From a candidate division WOR-1 bacterium RIFCSPLOWO2_02_FULL_46_20 (lineage in GTDB: Bacteria; Margulisbacteria; WOR-1; O2-12-FULL-45-9): a stretch of DNA of 38,822 bases. The translations under genes and the position numbers were made by a program. Location of the stretch: positions 1 through 38,822 of the forward strand of contig METP01000058.1 in assembly GCA_001771365.1 (NCBI GenBank), given 5' to 3'. The notes beneath the pieces are model-generated. The model did no database searches, was not told where the DNA came from, and was given only the letters and a program-made list of their open reading frames with translations. Every line of letters begins with the position of its first letter. Position 1 is the first letter of the stretch. Positions 30,841 through 38,822 of this stretch are shown in pieces.

Positions 30841-33800
30841 TTAATCCCTCCTCTTAGACTTATCAAATATGCGCGGCATTTTTCTGCCGGAAACTTTTTC
30901 TTGCTCATCAATATTCACTTCTTTGCCCTCTTTGTTTAATGTCCTAACATCCAAAGAAAGACTGCGTAGCTCCTTGATTAGCACTTTAAACGATTCCGGA
31001 ATCCCTGGTTTACCCATAGCTTTACCTTTTATGATGGCCTCATAAACCCGCGAACGACCGACAACATCGTCTGATTTTACTGTTAAAAGCTCTTGCAGGG
31101 TATGGGCAGCCCCGTAAGCCTCCAACGCCCAAACTTCCATCTCTCCAAATCGCTGGCCGCCAAACTGCGCCTTACCACCTAGCGGCTGTTGAGTAATAAG
31201 CGAATATGGACCGGTAGATCTGGCATGCATCTTGTCATCAACCAGGTGAATTAGTTTCATTAAATACATATAGCCCACTGCAATTTTTCTACCCAGAGAT
31301 CTGCCGGTTCTACCGTCTTTAAGATCAACCTTGCCGCTGGCATCGATCCAGGTCAACCTGGAATCAACAGCAGCTTTTTCAAGCTCCCTCTCAATTAACT
31401 TGACTGAAGCATCTTCTTCTATGGCTTCATCAAAAGCCTGCAATTTATATCTCCTGTCCAAAATATGGCCAGCCTGACCAAGCAACAACTCAAAGATCTG
31501 ACCGATGTTCATACGAGAAGGAACGCCAAGCGGATTTAATATTACGTCAACCGGGGTACCATCCGGTAAATAAGGCATATCTTCTTCCGGTAAAACCCTG
31601 GCGACGACCCCCTTATTCCCATGACGGCCAGCTACCTTATCACCAACACCAATCTTGCGCATCTGCGCCAGGTAAACGCGGATCAATTCATGCACACCCG
31701 GAGGCAACTCATCTCCATTCTCACGAGAAAAGCTTCTCACCGCGATTACTTTGCCATGTTCGCCCGGAGGAGCCTTAAGGGAAGTGTCGCGCATATCTCT
31801 GGCCTTATCACCAAAAATCGCGCGCAGCAGTTTTTCTTCGGCTGGCAGCTCAGTTTCGCCTTTGGGTGTAACCTTACCAACTAAGATATCCCCAGGGCCA
31901 ACCTCTGCCCCCGGAACAATAACCCCTCGCTCATCTAGATCTGCCAGGGCTTCTTCACTGACATTGGGAATTTCTCTGGTAATCTCTTCCATACCCAATT
32001 TTGTCGCTCTAACTTCCACTTCCAAACGCTGGATATGCACAGTAGTAAAAAAATCATGCTTAACTAATTTTTCTGACAGGATAATTGCATCTTCATAGTT
32101 ATAGCCCTCCCAGGGCATCATTGCGACCAGGACATTTCTACCCAATGCCAATTCTCCGTCCTGGGTGGCAGAACCATCGGCCAGAACTTGTCCTTTGACA
32201 ACCTGATCTTTAATTTTTACTCTGGGCCGTTGATGTATTAGTGTGTCCTGGTTACTTCTGCCAAAAGTGATTAATTTATATAGATCTTTTTTGCCGTTGG
32301 ATCTCTGGACCACAATCTCTTCGGCGCAAACGTTCACCACCTTGCCGGGATTTTCCGCCCTGAGCAAGGTTCTAGAATCATTTGCCACTCTTTCCTCGTA
32401 GCCGGTACCAACCGTAGGCGGCTCAGGTAAAAGCAAAGGCACTGCTTGTCGCTGCATGTTCGCCCCCATCAGTGCACGGTTGGCGTCATCATGTTCAAGA
32501 AAAGGGATCATGGCTGTTGTTAAACCAACAATTTGTTCTGAAGCGACAGCCACATACTCCACCTCTTTGCTCGGCGCATACATAAATTCCCGACGATAAC
32601 GCACGGGAATCTGTTCCTCGATAATTTTCCCCTGGCTGCTTAAACGTACATCATAGGCAGCGATTTTATGCAAATCCTCGACATCCGCCGTTAAATACTC
32701 GATTTTTTTGAAAACAAACCCTTTATCAACTTTGCGGTAAGGCGTTTCGATAAAACCATATCTGTTAACCCGCGCGTACGTCGCCAAAGAACCAATTAAA
32801 CCGGCATTAGGTCCTTCCGGAGTTTCAATCGGACAAATGCGGCCAAAGTGGGAGGGATGGATATCTCTGACTTCAAAACCAGCTCGCTCCCTGGAAAGAC
32901 CTCCCGGACCAAGGGCAGAAAGCCTGCGTTTATGAGTTATCTCGGCCAAAGGATTTGTTTGATCCATGAACTGCGATAATTGACTCGAACCGAAAAACTC
33001 TTTAATAACTGCCTGTAATGGACGGATATTAATAAGTTGTCCCGGGGTAACTACTTCGTCCCCCTTAATCATCATCTGTTCTTTGATTAGGCGCTCAATT
33101 CTCGCCAACCCAACCCTTATTTGACGTTGCAGCAACTCTCCAATGGCTCTGACTCGACGATTGCCAAGATGGTCTATATCATCGGCAATGCCCTCTCCAG
33201 TATTGATTGAAATCAAATATTTGACCATAGCTAAGATATCAACTTTGGTCAGAACATATTTGTCTTCGGGCACATTTACTCCTAATTTGCGATTAACCTT
33301 ATGTCGACCTACCCTGCCAAGATCGTAACGGCGGGCATTAAAAAATAGGTTATTTAGATAAACTTGCGCCCCCTCCTGTGTTACAGGATCTCCGGGCCGT
33401 AACTTCTTATAAACTTCGATCAGTGCCTCATCTTTGGGCAAAATGGGACACTCTTTTAATGACCTTCTTCTAAATTCACCCTCGGACAGAGCATCCAAAA
33501 TCTCTTTTTCTGAACAACCAATAGCCGAAAAGAACATGGTTACGGGAATTTTGCGGGTGCGGTTGATGCGGGCAAAGATCGCTCCGGCGGCATCTGTTTC
33601 AACCTCCAGCCAGGATCCGCGGTCTGGAATCACCGTGGCATAGTAGAATGTCTTGCCGCCACGTTCCACCTTTTTAGATTCGCGATAATAAACGCCCGGA
33701 GATCTAACTAGCTGAGAAACAATAACTCTTTCAGCGCCATTGATAATGAAAGTCCCACGCTCTGTCATCATCGGTAGATCACTTATAAAAACAGATTGGG

Positions 33801-34089
33801 ACTGAACCTCTTTGCTCTGTTTGCTAACCAAACGAGCTTCAACCTTTAAAGGCACAGCATAGGTTGCTTCACGGATGAGACACTCCCGTGCCGAATACTT
33901 TGGCTTGCCCAACTGGTACTTACCCGAGAAATAGAGCTCGAGCTTACCGTTGTATCCCTTAATAGGAGAAATTTTCTGGATTTCCTCCGAAAAACCTTCT
34001 TCTAAAAACCACCTGAAAGAATCTCTTTGTAACTCCAATAAATCAGGCGGTTCGGCAACCCTTTTCTGTATTAGATTAATTACTTTCAT
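30841..34089 (-). CDS. rpoB: RNA polymerase subunit beta (1082 aa)
   Basis: [64 protein letters not shown]. Confidence 0.98.
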   Translation of the reverse strand: MKVINLIQKRVAEPPDLLELQRDSFRWFLEEGFSEEIQKISPIKGYNGKLELYFSGKYQLGKPKYSARECLIREATYAVPLKVEARLVSKQSKEVQSQSVFISDLPMMTERGTFIINGAERVIVSQLVRSPGVYYRESKKVERGGKTFYYATVIPDRGSWLEVETDAAGAIFARINRTRKIPVTMFFSAIGCSEKEILDALSEGEFRRRSLKECPILPKDEALIEVYKKLRPGDPVTQEGAQVYLNNLFFNARRYDLGRVGRHKVNRKLGVNVPEDKYVLTKVDILAMVKYLISINTGEGIADDIDHLGNRRVRAIGELLQRQIRVGLARIERLIKEQMMIKGDEVVTPGQLINIRPLQAVIKEFFGSSQLSQFMDQTNPLAEITHKRRLSALGPGGLSRERAGFEVRDIHPSHFGRICPIETPEGPNAGLIGSLATYARVNRYGFIETPYRKVDKGFVFKKIEYLTADVEDLHKIAAYDVRLSSQGKIIEEQIPVRYRREFMYAPSKEVEYVAVASEQIVGLTTAMIPFLEHDDANRALMGANMQRQAVPLLLPEPPTVGTGYEERVANDSRTLLRAENPGKVVNVCAEEIVVQRSNGKKDLYKLITFGRSNQDTLIHQRPRVKIKDQVVKGQVLADGSATQDGELALGRNVLVAMMPWEGYNYEDAIILSEKLVKHDFFTTVHIQRLEVEVRATKLGMEEITREIPNVSEEALADLDERGVIVPGAEVGPGDILVGKVTPKGETELPAEEKLLRAIFGDKARDMRDTSLKAPPGEHGKVIAVRSFSRENGDELPPGVHELIRVYLAQMRKIGVGDKVAGRHGNKGVVARVLPEEDMPYLPDGTPVDVILNPLGVPSRMNIGQIFELLLGQAGHILDRRYKLQAFDEAIEEDASVKLIERELEKAAVDSRLTWIDASGKVDLKDGRTGRSLGRKIAVGYMYLMKLIHLVDDKMHARSTGPYSLITQQPLGGKAQFGGQRFGEMEVWALEAYGAAHTLQELLTVKSDDVVGRSRVYEAIIKGKAMGKPGIPESFKVLIKELRSLSLDVRTLNKEGKEVNIDEQEKVSGRKMPRIFDKSKRRD

Positions 34090-34460
34090 TATTTGATTTC
34101 GACCTTTGCTCCTTCAGCCTCGAGCTTTTTCTTGATTTCGCCTGCCTCTTCCTTCTTAATACCCTGCTTTAGAGGTTTTGGAGCGGTATCAACTAAATCT
34201 TTAGCTTCTTTAAGACCAAGTCCTGTCACCTCACGCAAAACTTTTAGAACTTGGATTTTCTTGTCACCCGCAGATACTAAAACGACATCAAATTCATCCT
34301 TAACCTCTGCTGTTTCGACGCCAGCGGCTCCGCCGCCACCAACCATCATCGGAGCAGCCGCGGAAACACCAAACTTTTCTTCCATTTTCTTAATTAGTTC
34401 CGCGAGTTCAAGAACCGTCATCTCCTCAACCTTTGTTAAAATATCCTCTACCTTTGCCAT
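34089..34460 (-). CDS. rplL: 50S ribosomal protein L7/L12
   Basis: [35 protein letters not shown]...[39 protein letters not shown]; track ORF begins at an alternative GTG 34469. Confidence 0.97.
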   Translation of the reverse strand: MAKVEDILTKVEEMTVLELAELIKKMEEKFGVSAAAPMMVGGGGAAGVETAEVKDEFDVVLVSAGDKKIQVLKVLREVTGLGLKEAKDLVDTAPKPLKQGIKKEEAGEIKKKLEAEGAKVEIK

Positions 34461-34465
34461 GTTTT

Positions 34466-34996
34466 TCACCCCCCCTTCTTTTCTTTAATTGCATTTAACG
34501 CGTAAACAAATTTGCGAATATTGCCCTGGAGAACATTGAGCAAGCCATATATCGGCGCCTGCAATCCCCCCACTATTTTAGCCAGCAAAACTTCCCGTGA
34601 AGACAGCTTGGAAATATCATTAAGGCCGTCTTTATTAACCACTTTGTTCTCAAAAACCCCGGCTTTAATCTCACCTTTTTCAACCTCATCAAAAAATTCT
34701 ACCAGGGACTTTAGGGGCGCTACCGGTTCATCATAGCCAAGCAACATACCGGTTGGACCATGCAGATGCTCACTAAGATCCGATAAGCCGGCCGCTGCCA
34801 ACGCCTTTTGCAACAAACTATTCTTCACTATTGTATATTCTGATTTATCTTTATAAAGCTTTTTACGCAGTTCTGTAATTTTATTAACAGAAATACCGCG
34901 ATAATCAGACAAGATTATGACCTTGGCTAAATCAATTTTTTCTTTTAATTTATCAACTACCTCTTTCTTCCTGGCTAAAGCCTTGGCACTGCCCAT
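34466..34996 (-). CDS. rplJ: 50S ribosomal protein L10
   Basis: [41 protein letters not shown]. Confidence 0.96.
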   Translation of the reverse strand: MGSAKALARKKEVVDKLKEKIDLAKVIILSDYRGISVNKITELRKKLYKDKSEYTIVKNSLLQKALAAAGLSDLSEHLHGPTGMLLGYDEPVAPLKSLVEFFDEVEKGEIKAGVFENKVVNKDGLNDISKLSSREVLLAKIVGGLQAPIYGLLNVLQGNIRKFVYALNAIKEKKGG

Positions 34997-34997
34997 T

Positions 34998-35705
34998 TTA
35001 TACGTTCACCTCTACTTTTTCCTGGGCTGCCTTAGCGTCTATTTTAATGCCAGGCCCCATAGTCCCCGATATAGTGATAGATTGAATATAATTTACTTTG
35101 AGTCCGCTGGGTTTAACCTTTATAACAGCAGAGAGCGCGGCCAGAAAATTCTTTTCTAAAGCCGCGGCATCAAAAGAAACCTTACCTAAAACCATATGTA
35201 AGACCCCGGTTTTATCCATTTTGAACTCAACCTTGCCCCCTTTATACTCGTTAACTGTCTTAACAATATCAAAAGTTACGGTGCCGGTCTTGGGATTTGG
35301 CATTAGGCCCTTAGGGCCTAATATTTTTCCGAGTTTCCCTACCGCACCCATCATGTCAGGGGTAACAACTAAGACATCAAAGTCCAAAAACCCTTTTTGA
35401 ATTTTCTCAACCAGATCGTCACTGCCTGCTATAGCTGCCCCGGCTTCCTCTGCCTCTTTTACCTTTTCTGCCCTGGCTACCACTGCAACCCTTTTAAATT
35501 TTCCCGAACCACCGGGGAGCATAACCGTACCGCGGACAGAATGTTTCTTTGAATCAGCACCCAATTTCATGGCTAAGTCTATGCTTTCATCAAATTTTGC
35601 GCGCGCGGTTTGCTTAATCAACTGCAACGCGTCGGTTAATAAATAATACCTTTCTTTGTCCACCAACTTAACTTTTTCCTGATATATTTTACTGCGCTTA
35701 CTCAT
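34998..35705 (-). CDS. rplA: 50S ribosomal protein L1
   Basis: [32 protein letters not shown]...[22 protein letters not shown]. Confidence 0.97.
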   Translation of the reverse strand: MSKRSKIYQEKVKLVDKERYYLLTDALQLIKQTARAKFDESIDLAMKLGADSKKHSVRGTVMLPGGSGKFKRVAVVARAEKVKEAEEAGAAIAGSDDLVEKIQKGFLDFDVLVVTPDMMGAVGKLGKILGPKGLMPNPKTGTVTFDIVKTVNEYKGGKVEFKMDKTGVLHMVLGKVSFDAAALEKNFLAALSAVIKVKPSGLKVNYIQSITISGTMGPGIKIDAKAAQEKVEVNV

Positions 35706-36136
35706 TCGATTGTTATCCCCATATTTCTAGCTGTGCCGGCAATAATCTTCGTCGCCGCCTCAATTTCGTTAGCATTGAGATCTGCAAATTTCAGCTCCGC
35801 GATTTCCCTAATTTTTTGCTTTGAGATTTTGCCAACCTTTACCTTATTCGGCTCACCAGAGCCTTTTTCAATCCCCGCGGCCTTCAGCAACAAAGCGGCG
35901 GCTGGCGGTGTTTTTAAGATAAAAGAAAAAGAACGGTCTTTATAGATAGAAATCTCAACCGGAACAACAACATCCCCCTTATCCTTAGTTGCCGCGTTAT
36001 ATTGTTTGCAAAAATCCATAATATTCAAACCATGCTGTCCCAAAGCCGGACCAATTGGCGGTGCCGGGTTAGCTTTGCCTGCCGGGATTTGCAATTTAAC
36101 TTTGGATATTACTTCCTTAGTCTTTTTCTTAGCCAT
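35702..36136 (-). CDS. rplK: 50S ribosomal protein L11
   Basis: [38 protein letters not shown]. Confidence 0.97.
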   Translation of the reverse strand: MAKKKTKEVISKVKLQIPAGKANPAPPIGPALGQHGLNIMDFCKQYNAATKDKGDVVVPVEISIYKDRSFSFILKTPPAAALLLKAAGIEKGSGEPNKVKVGKISKQKIREIAELKFADLNANEIEAATKIIAGTARNMGITIE

Positions 36137-36162
36137 ATAATTTCTTCTCCGCTCAATACAAA

Positions 36163-36879
36163 CTACGCTATCTTTTGCGCATGCTCGAAATTTACTTCAA
36201 CCGGAGTATCTCTGCCAAAAATATTGATGAGAATTTTAAGCTTACCTTTTTCCGGATTAACTTCATCAACTGTGCCGGTATAACCGCGAAAAGGACCGGA
36301 AATAATCCTCACCCCCTCACCCCTTTCGAAATTAACCTCTAATCTTTCTTCTTTACCCAGCTGTTTGAGAACTCGCTGCATCTCTTTACCGGAGACGGGT
36401 GTGGGCTTTACTTTAGTACCAATAAAGCGGGACACGCCAGAGGTTTGTCGAATTTGATACCAGGTTTCTTCATCCAAGATCATTTCCAAAAAAACATAGC
36501 CCGGGAACATCTTTTTAACCTTGGCCGTGCGTTTGCCACCTTTAATCTCAATAATTTCTTCCGTTGGCACCAAAACCTGAGCGACTTTTTCACTTAACCC
36601 ACTGGATCTAACGGTTAAATCAATTGATTGTTTTACTTTATCCTCGTGGCCGGTAAAAGTCTGAATCACGTACCATTTCTTTTCTTCGCTTGTCTTCCCA
36701 GTAGGCACCTCTTCTTTAGGCTCGGGAACAGTCTCTGATTCCTGGGTAGTTTCCTGGGCCGGAGGGGCATTTGCTTCATTTACCTCTTCTGGTTCAGGAC
36801 CCTGGGAAACTGAGACTGGCTCATCAGGTCGAGCCTCTGCCTCTTTCTTTATCTCTTCTTCATTTATTTCATTGTTCAT
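36163..36879 (-). CDS. nusG: transcription antitermination factor NusG with long acidic N-terminal extension
   Basis: [22 protein letters not shown]...[80 protein letters not shown]. Confidence 0.97.
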   Translation of the reverse strand: MNNEINEEEIKKEAEARPDEPVSVSQGPEPEEVNEANAPPAQETTQESETVPEPKEEVPTGKTSEEKKWYVIQTFTGHEDKVKQSIDLTVRSSGLSEKVAQVLVPTEEIIEIKGGKRTAKVKKMFPGYVFLEMILDEETWYQIRQTSGVSRFIGTKVKPTPVSGKEMQRVLKQLGKEERLEVNFERGEGVRIISGPFRGYTGTVDEVNPEKGKLKILINIFGRDTPVEVNFEHAQKIA

Positions 36880-36881
36880 GA

Positions 36882-37121
36882 CTATTTAATTAAAGCCCCA
36901 AATATTTTTGCTAATCCAAAATCAACCAACATCACATAGAATCCGGTTATAATGACCAAAACCAAAACCAGTATCGTGGCCACTGTTACATGTCTTCTAT
37001 CGGGCCAGACGACTTTTTTTGTCTCTGCCCTGGTCTCTTTAACAAACTTCGCTATTTGCCCAAACTTATCTTTAATCATTAAACCTTGGCGGGTCTGCCC
37101 CGATTTTCCCGACTTCATCAT
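36882..37121 (-). CDS. secE: preprotein translocase subunit SecE (start may be internal ATG at 37079)
   Basis: KFVKETRAETKKVVWPDRRHVTVATILVLVLVIITGFYVMLVDFGLAKIF. Confidence 0.93.
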   Translation of the reverse strand: MMKSGKSGQTRQGLMIKDKFGQIAKFVKETRAETKKVVWPDRRHVTVATILVLVLVIITGFYVMLVDFGLAKIFGALIK

Positions 37122-37145
37122 TAAATATAATAATGATTGTCGGGA

Positions 37146-37175
37146 TTCCGATCGGCACGAAGTGCCGAATCGGAA
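37146..37175. repeat. strong hairpin between tRNA-Trp and secE
   Basis: TTCCGATCGGCAC-gaa-GTGCCGAATCGGAA, 13-bp stem with one bulge. Confidence 0.8.
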
Positions 37176-37178
37176 GAA

Positions 37179-37250
37179 CGGGAGTGGGAGGACTTGAACC
37201 CCCAGTCCTGCTTTTGGAGAGCAGTGGTTTAGCCATTAACCGACACTCCC
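37179..37250 (-). tRNA. tRNA-Trp (CCA), CCA tail not encoded
   Basis: GGGAGTG/CACTCCC acceptor, GGTTAATGGCTAAACC D-arm, CTGCT-CTCCAAA-AGCAG anticodon arm (CCA), GGGGG-TTCAAGT-CCTCC T-arm, discriminator G. Confidence 0.95.
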
Positions 37251-37274
37251 CCACATTTAAAGCCCACGCCTTCT

Positions 37275-37424
37275 CTATTTCTCCTCTTTATGCTTGGTAT
37301 GCTTTCTACACCAATTACAAAACTTACTTAACTCAATGCGTTCTTTGGTATTCTTTTTATTTTTGTTTGTCGTGTAATTTTTTCGCTTACATTCAGGACA
37401 AACTAACGCAATTATATCCAACAT
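37275..37424 (-). CDS. rpmG: 50S ribosomal protein L33 (49 aa)
   Basis: [49 protein letters not shown]; track ORF extends upstream in frame to a TTG at 37511. Confidence 0.95.
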   Translation of the reverse strand: MLDIIALVCPECKRKNYTTNKNKKNTKERIELSKFCNWCRKHTKHKEEK

Positions 37425-37450
37425 AAAAAAACAAGGGCACAAAGTGCCCT
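37425..37450 (-). terminator. intrinsic-terminator-like hairpin plus T-tract directly before rpmG start (possible attenuator)
   Basis: Minus strand AGGGCAC-TTT-GTGCCCT-TG-TTTTTTT-ATG. Confidence 0.7.
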
Positions 37451-37517
37451 CCTCCAAAATCTTTACTGAAAACTTTTGGCGAAACGACAACGATTCTATC
37501 CGGGCGCACAAAGTCTT

Positions 37518-37547
37518 ATTCTACTACGATATGCAAATAGTTGTCAA
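37518..37547 (-). promoter_or_regulatory. putative sigma70 promoter of the rpmG-led superoperon
   Basis: Minus strand TTGACA (37547-37542), 18 nt, TAGAAT (37523-37518). Confidence 0.65.
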
Positions 37548-37747
37548 GGTGCTGCAACGTTAAAGGCGCAAATGCGACTCCCTATCGAACCTTCTCTATT
37601 ATTCTACCTGATATACACACGGCTGCACGCTCCGCGCTCCGGCGGCGGCCGCGCCCGTTATTTTGAGGAACTGCTCCAGCGTATTCGCGATATCAGGAGC
37701 ATAAATAGCTGGTGGCTTGTCCTCCAAGGACGTTCGAAGAGCTTGTC

Positions 37748-38554
37748 TTAGGCGCGAACTCTTCGCGTTTTTGCTTCTTCTAAAAGCCGGGCCGTTCCTA
37801 ATAGCTGGGCAATATACTCTTTAAAAAGAAACAAGAGCTCTGACTTCATCCAGCGTTCAGCTTCTCCGGTTTTCTCAAAACAAGCAATCAAAAGTCCCGC
37901 CAGGGAATAATTGGTTTTTAAAGGCATTAACATGACCGTTTCAAATTTAGCCAAACTTAAAAGGGATGGGGTCAGCAGCGACAATCGTTTAGCGCCATTT
38001 TCCGAAATCAAGGCGGCGACATCTGAAGTAAAATAATTTTTATTGCTTTTAAAGATTATTTTAAGCTTGTTCCCTAAACAAAATCGCACGTTGGCCGCGC
38101 TCGTGGAGAATAAGTCTTCTAATTTTTTGCGCAGACCGCTTTTGATCCCGCTTGCGCATCCAAATTCAAAATCTTTTTTATTATTCATTAAAAAGAGGAC
38201 GGTGTATTTAGCTTCCAGAGTTTTTCGGGAAAGCGAAGTCACTTTTTCAGCCAGTTTTTTGGGATCAGTTTCCCTTAAGTTTTTTAGAGCTTTCAAAATT
38301 TTTCTTTCGGCTAAGGGTTGGGGGGCTTTGCCTCCCTTTTTAGAGGGCGTTTCTTCTATAAAGTATGAGAGGGATTCCCCTAAAAACTCCGCGATTCTTT
38401 CCAGGTCCACCAGGGAGATCCAGCGTTTTGCCCTTTCATAATTTGAGATAGAGGCTGTGCTATAACCCAGGAGGCCGGCCAATTGTTTGGCGGTAACATT
38501 TTTTCTTAAGCAGGCCTCTTTAATGCGGCTGCCGACCCTCTCATAAATAGTCAC
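37748..38554 (-). CDS. XRE-family HTH transcriptional regulator with C-terminal sensor-like (GAF-like) region
   Basis: VGSRIKEACLRKNVTAKQLAGLLGYSTASISNYERAKRWISLVDLERIAEFLGESLSYF HTH; C-terminal 150 aa resembles a GAF-like fold by pattern only. Confidence 0.85.
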   Translation of the reverse strand: MTIYERVGSRIKEACLRKNVTAKQLAGLLGYSTASISNYERAKRWISLVDLERIAEFLGESLSYFIEETPSKKGGKAPQPLAERKILKALKNLRETDPKKLAEKVTSLSRKTLEAKYTVLFLMNNKKDFEFGCASGIKSGLRKKLEDLFSTSAANVRFCLGNKLKIIFKSNKNYFTSDVAALISENGAKRLSLLTPSLLSLAKFETVMLMPLKTNYSLAGLLIACFEKTGEAERWMKSELLFLFKEYIAQLLGTARLLEEAKTRRVRA

Positions 38555-38583
38555 TATACCACCTCTTTATTTGATTGGGTTTA

Positions 38584-38613
38584 ACATTAACATAATGTTA
38601 ATAGGCATGTCAA
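38584..38613 (-). promoter_or_regulatory. putative promoter of XRE gene overlapped by a palindromic operator
   Basis: Minus strand TTGACA (38613-38608), 18 nt, TAATGT (38589-38584); palindrome ATTAACAT-A-ATGTTAAT at 38586-38602. Confidence 0.6.
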
Positions 38614-38700
38614 GCGCACCGCGGCGTTTTACATTTTGTTTATTAAGGGGGGTGCGTTTTGTTGAATAAATTGAATTTACAATATGTTAATAAATACCTG

Positions 38701-38730
38701 TTGCAATCCCTGGTTTGGCCGGCGTATACT
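38701..38730 (+). promoter_or_regulatory. putative divergent plus-strand promoter
   Basis: TTGCAA (38701-38706), 18 nt, TATACT (38725-38730). Confidence 0.5.
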
Positions 38731-38767
38731 TGTTTCCGCTTGGTATGGTTGATTGAGCAAAAGGGTT

Positions 38768-38822
38768 ATGAACAGAGAAGCAAAAAACATGAGGATTAAT
38801 AACGAATATTTTTCCATAGAAA
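38768..38822 (+). CDS. start of divergent gene, truncated by window edge
   Basis: ATG AAC AGA GAA GCA AAA AAC ATG AGG ATT AAT AAC GAA TAT TTT TCC ATA GAA open to window end, AAAAGGG upstream; second in-frame ATG at 38789. Confidence 0.4.
   Translation, partial: MNREAKNMRINNEYFSIE

Noticed and set aside
34996-34998. L10-type autoregulatory leader before rplJ
   Set aside because: rplA and rplJ are separated by 1 nt; any such leader would have to lie within rplA coding sequence and I could not identify one.
37275-37511. 78-aa version of L33 from the TTG at 37511
   Set aside because: L33 is about 50 aa and [13 protein letters not shown] is the natural start; the extra 29 residues coincide with the leader hairpins, so they are treated as leader, not protein, although the open frame is noted.
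1-38822. CRISPR array, intact IS element, prophage or toxin-antitoxin locus
   Set aside because: No regularly spaced direct repeats, complete transposase or phage genes seen; Fic has an in-cis inhibitory motif and no separate antitoxin gene next to it.

Overview
The window is almost entirely minus-strand. Its core is a very compact ribosomal/transcription superoperon: rpmG - tRNA-Trp - secE - nusG - rplKAJL - rpoBC - rpsL - rpsG - fusA - rpsJ...rplO - secY - adk - map - infA - rpmJ - rpsMKD - rpoA - rplQ - rplM - rpsI. It runs on through a small conserved protein, a class V aminotransferase and truA. Downstream come a Fic-family protein, serA, a patatin-like phospholipase, a small unknown ORF and the 5' part of ileS. 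Upstream of rpmG is an XRE/HTH regulator with a divergent plus-strand gene starting at the window edge. The organism looks like an uncultured candidate-phylum bacterium; the absence of rpmD is compatible with a Cyanobacteria/Margulisbacteria-like lineage, but this is weak inference. No CRISPR array, intact transposase or obvious defence island was seen. The most interesting signals are small and non-canonical: (1) a roughly 296-bp inverted-repeat-bounded element with two covarying CCCCACA hairpins and a micro-ORF between truA and fic; (2) a terminator-like hairpin wedged between the Shine-Dalgarno and start codon of rpmG, the first gene after the superoperon's apparent promoter; (3) heptanucleotide repeat tracts inserted in frame in ileS (twice) and truA, and again upstream of rpmG; (4) promoters placed so close to ileS and the patatin gene that both transcripts should be leaderless; (5) a palindromic operator inside the XRE gene promoter. 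All assignments come from reading the sequence; no database search was run.
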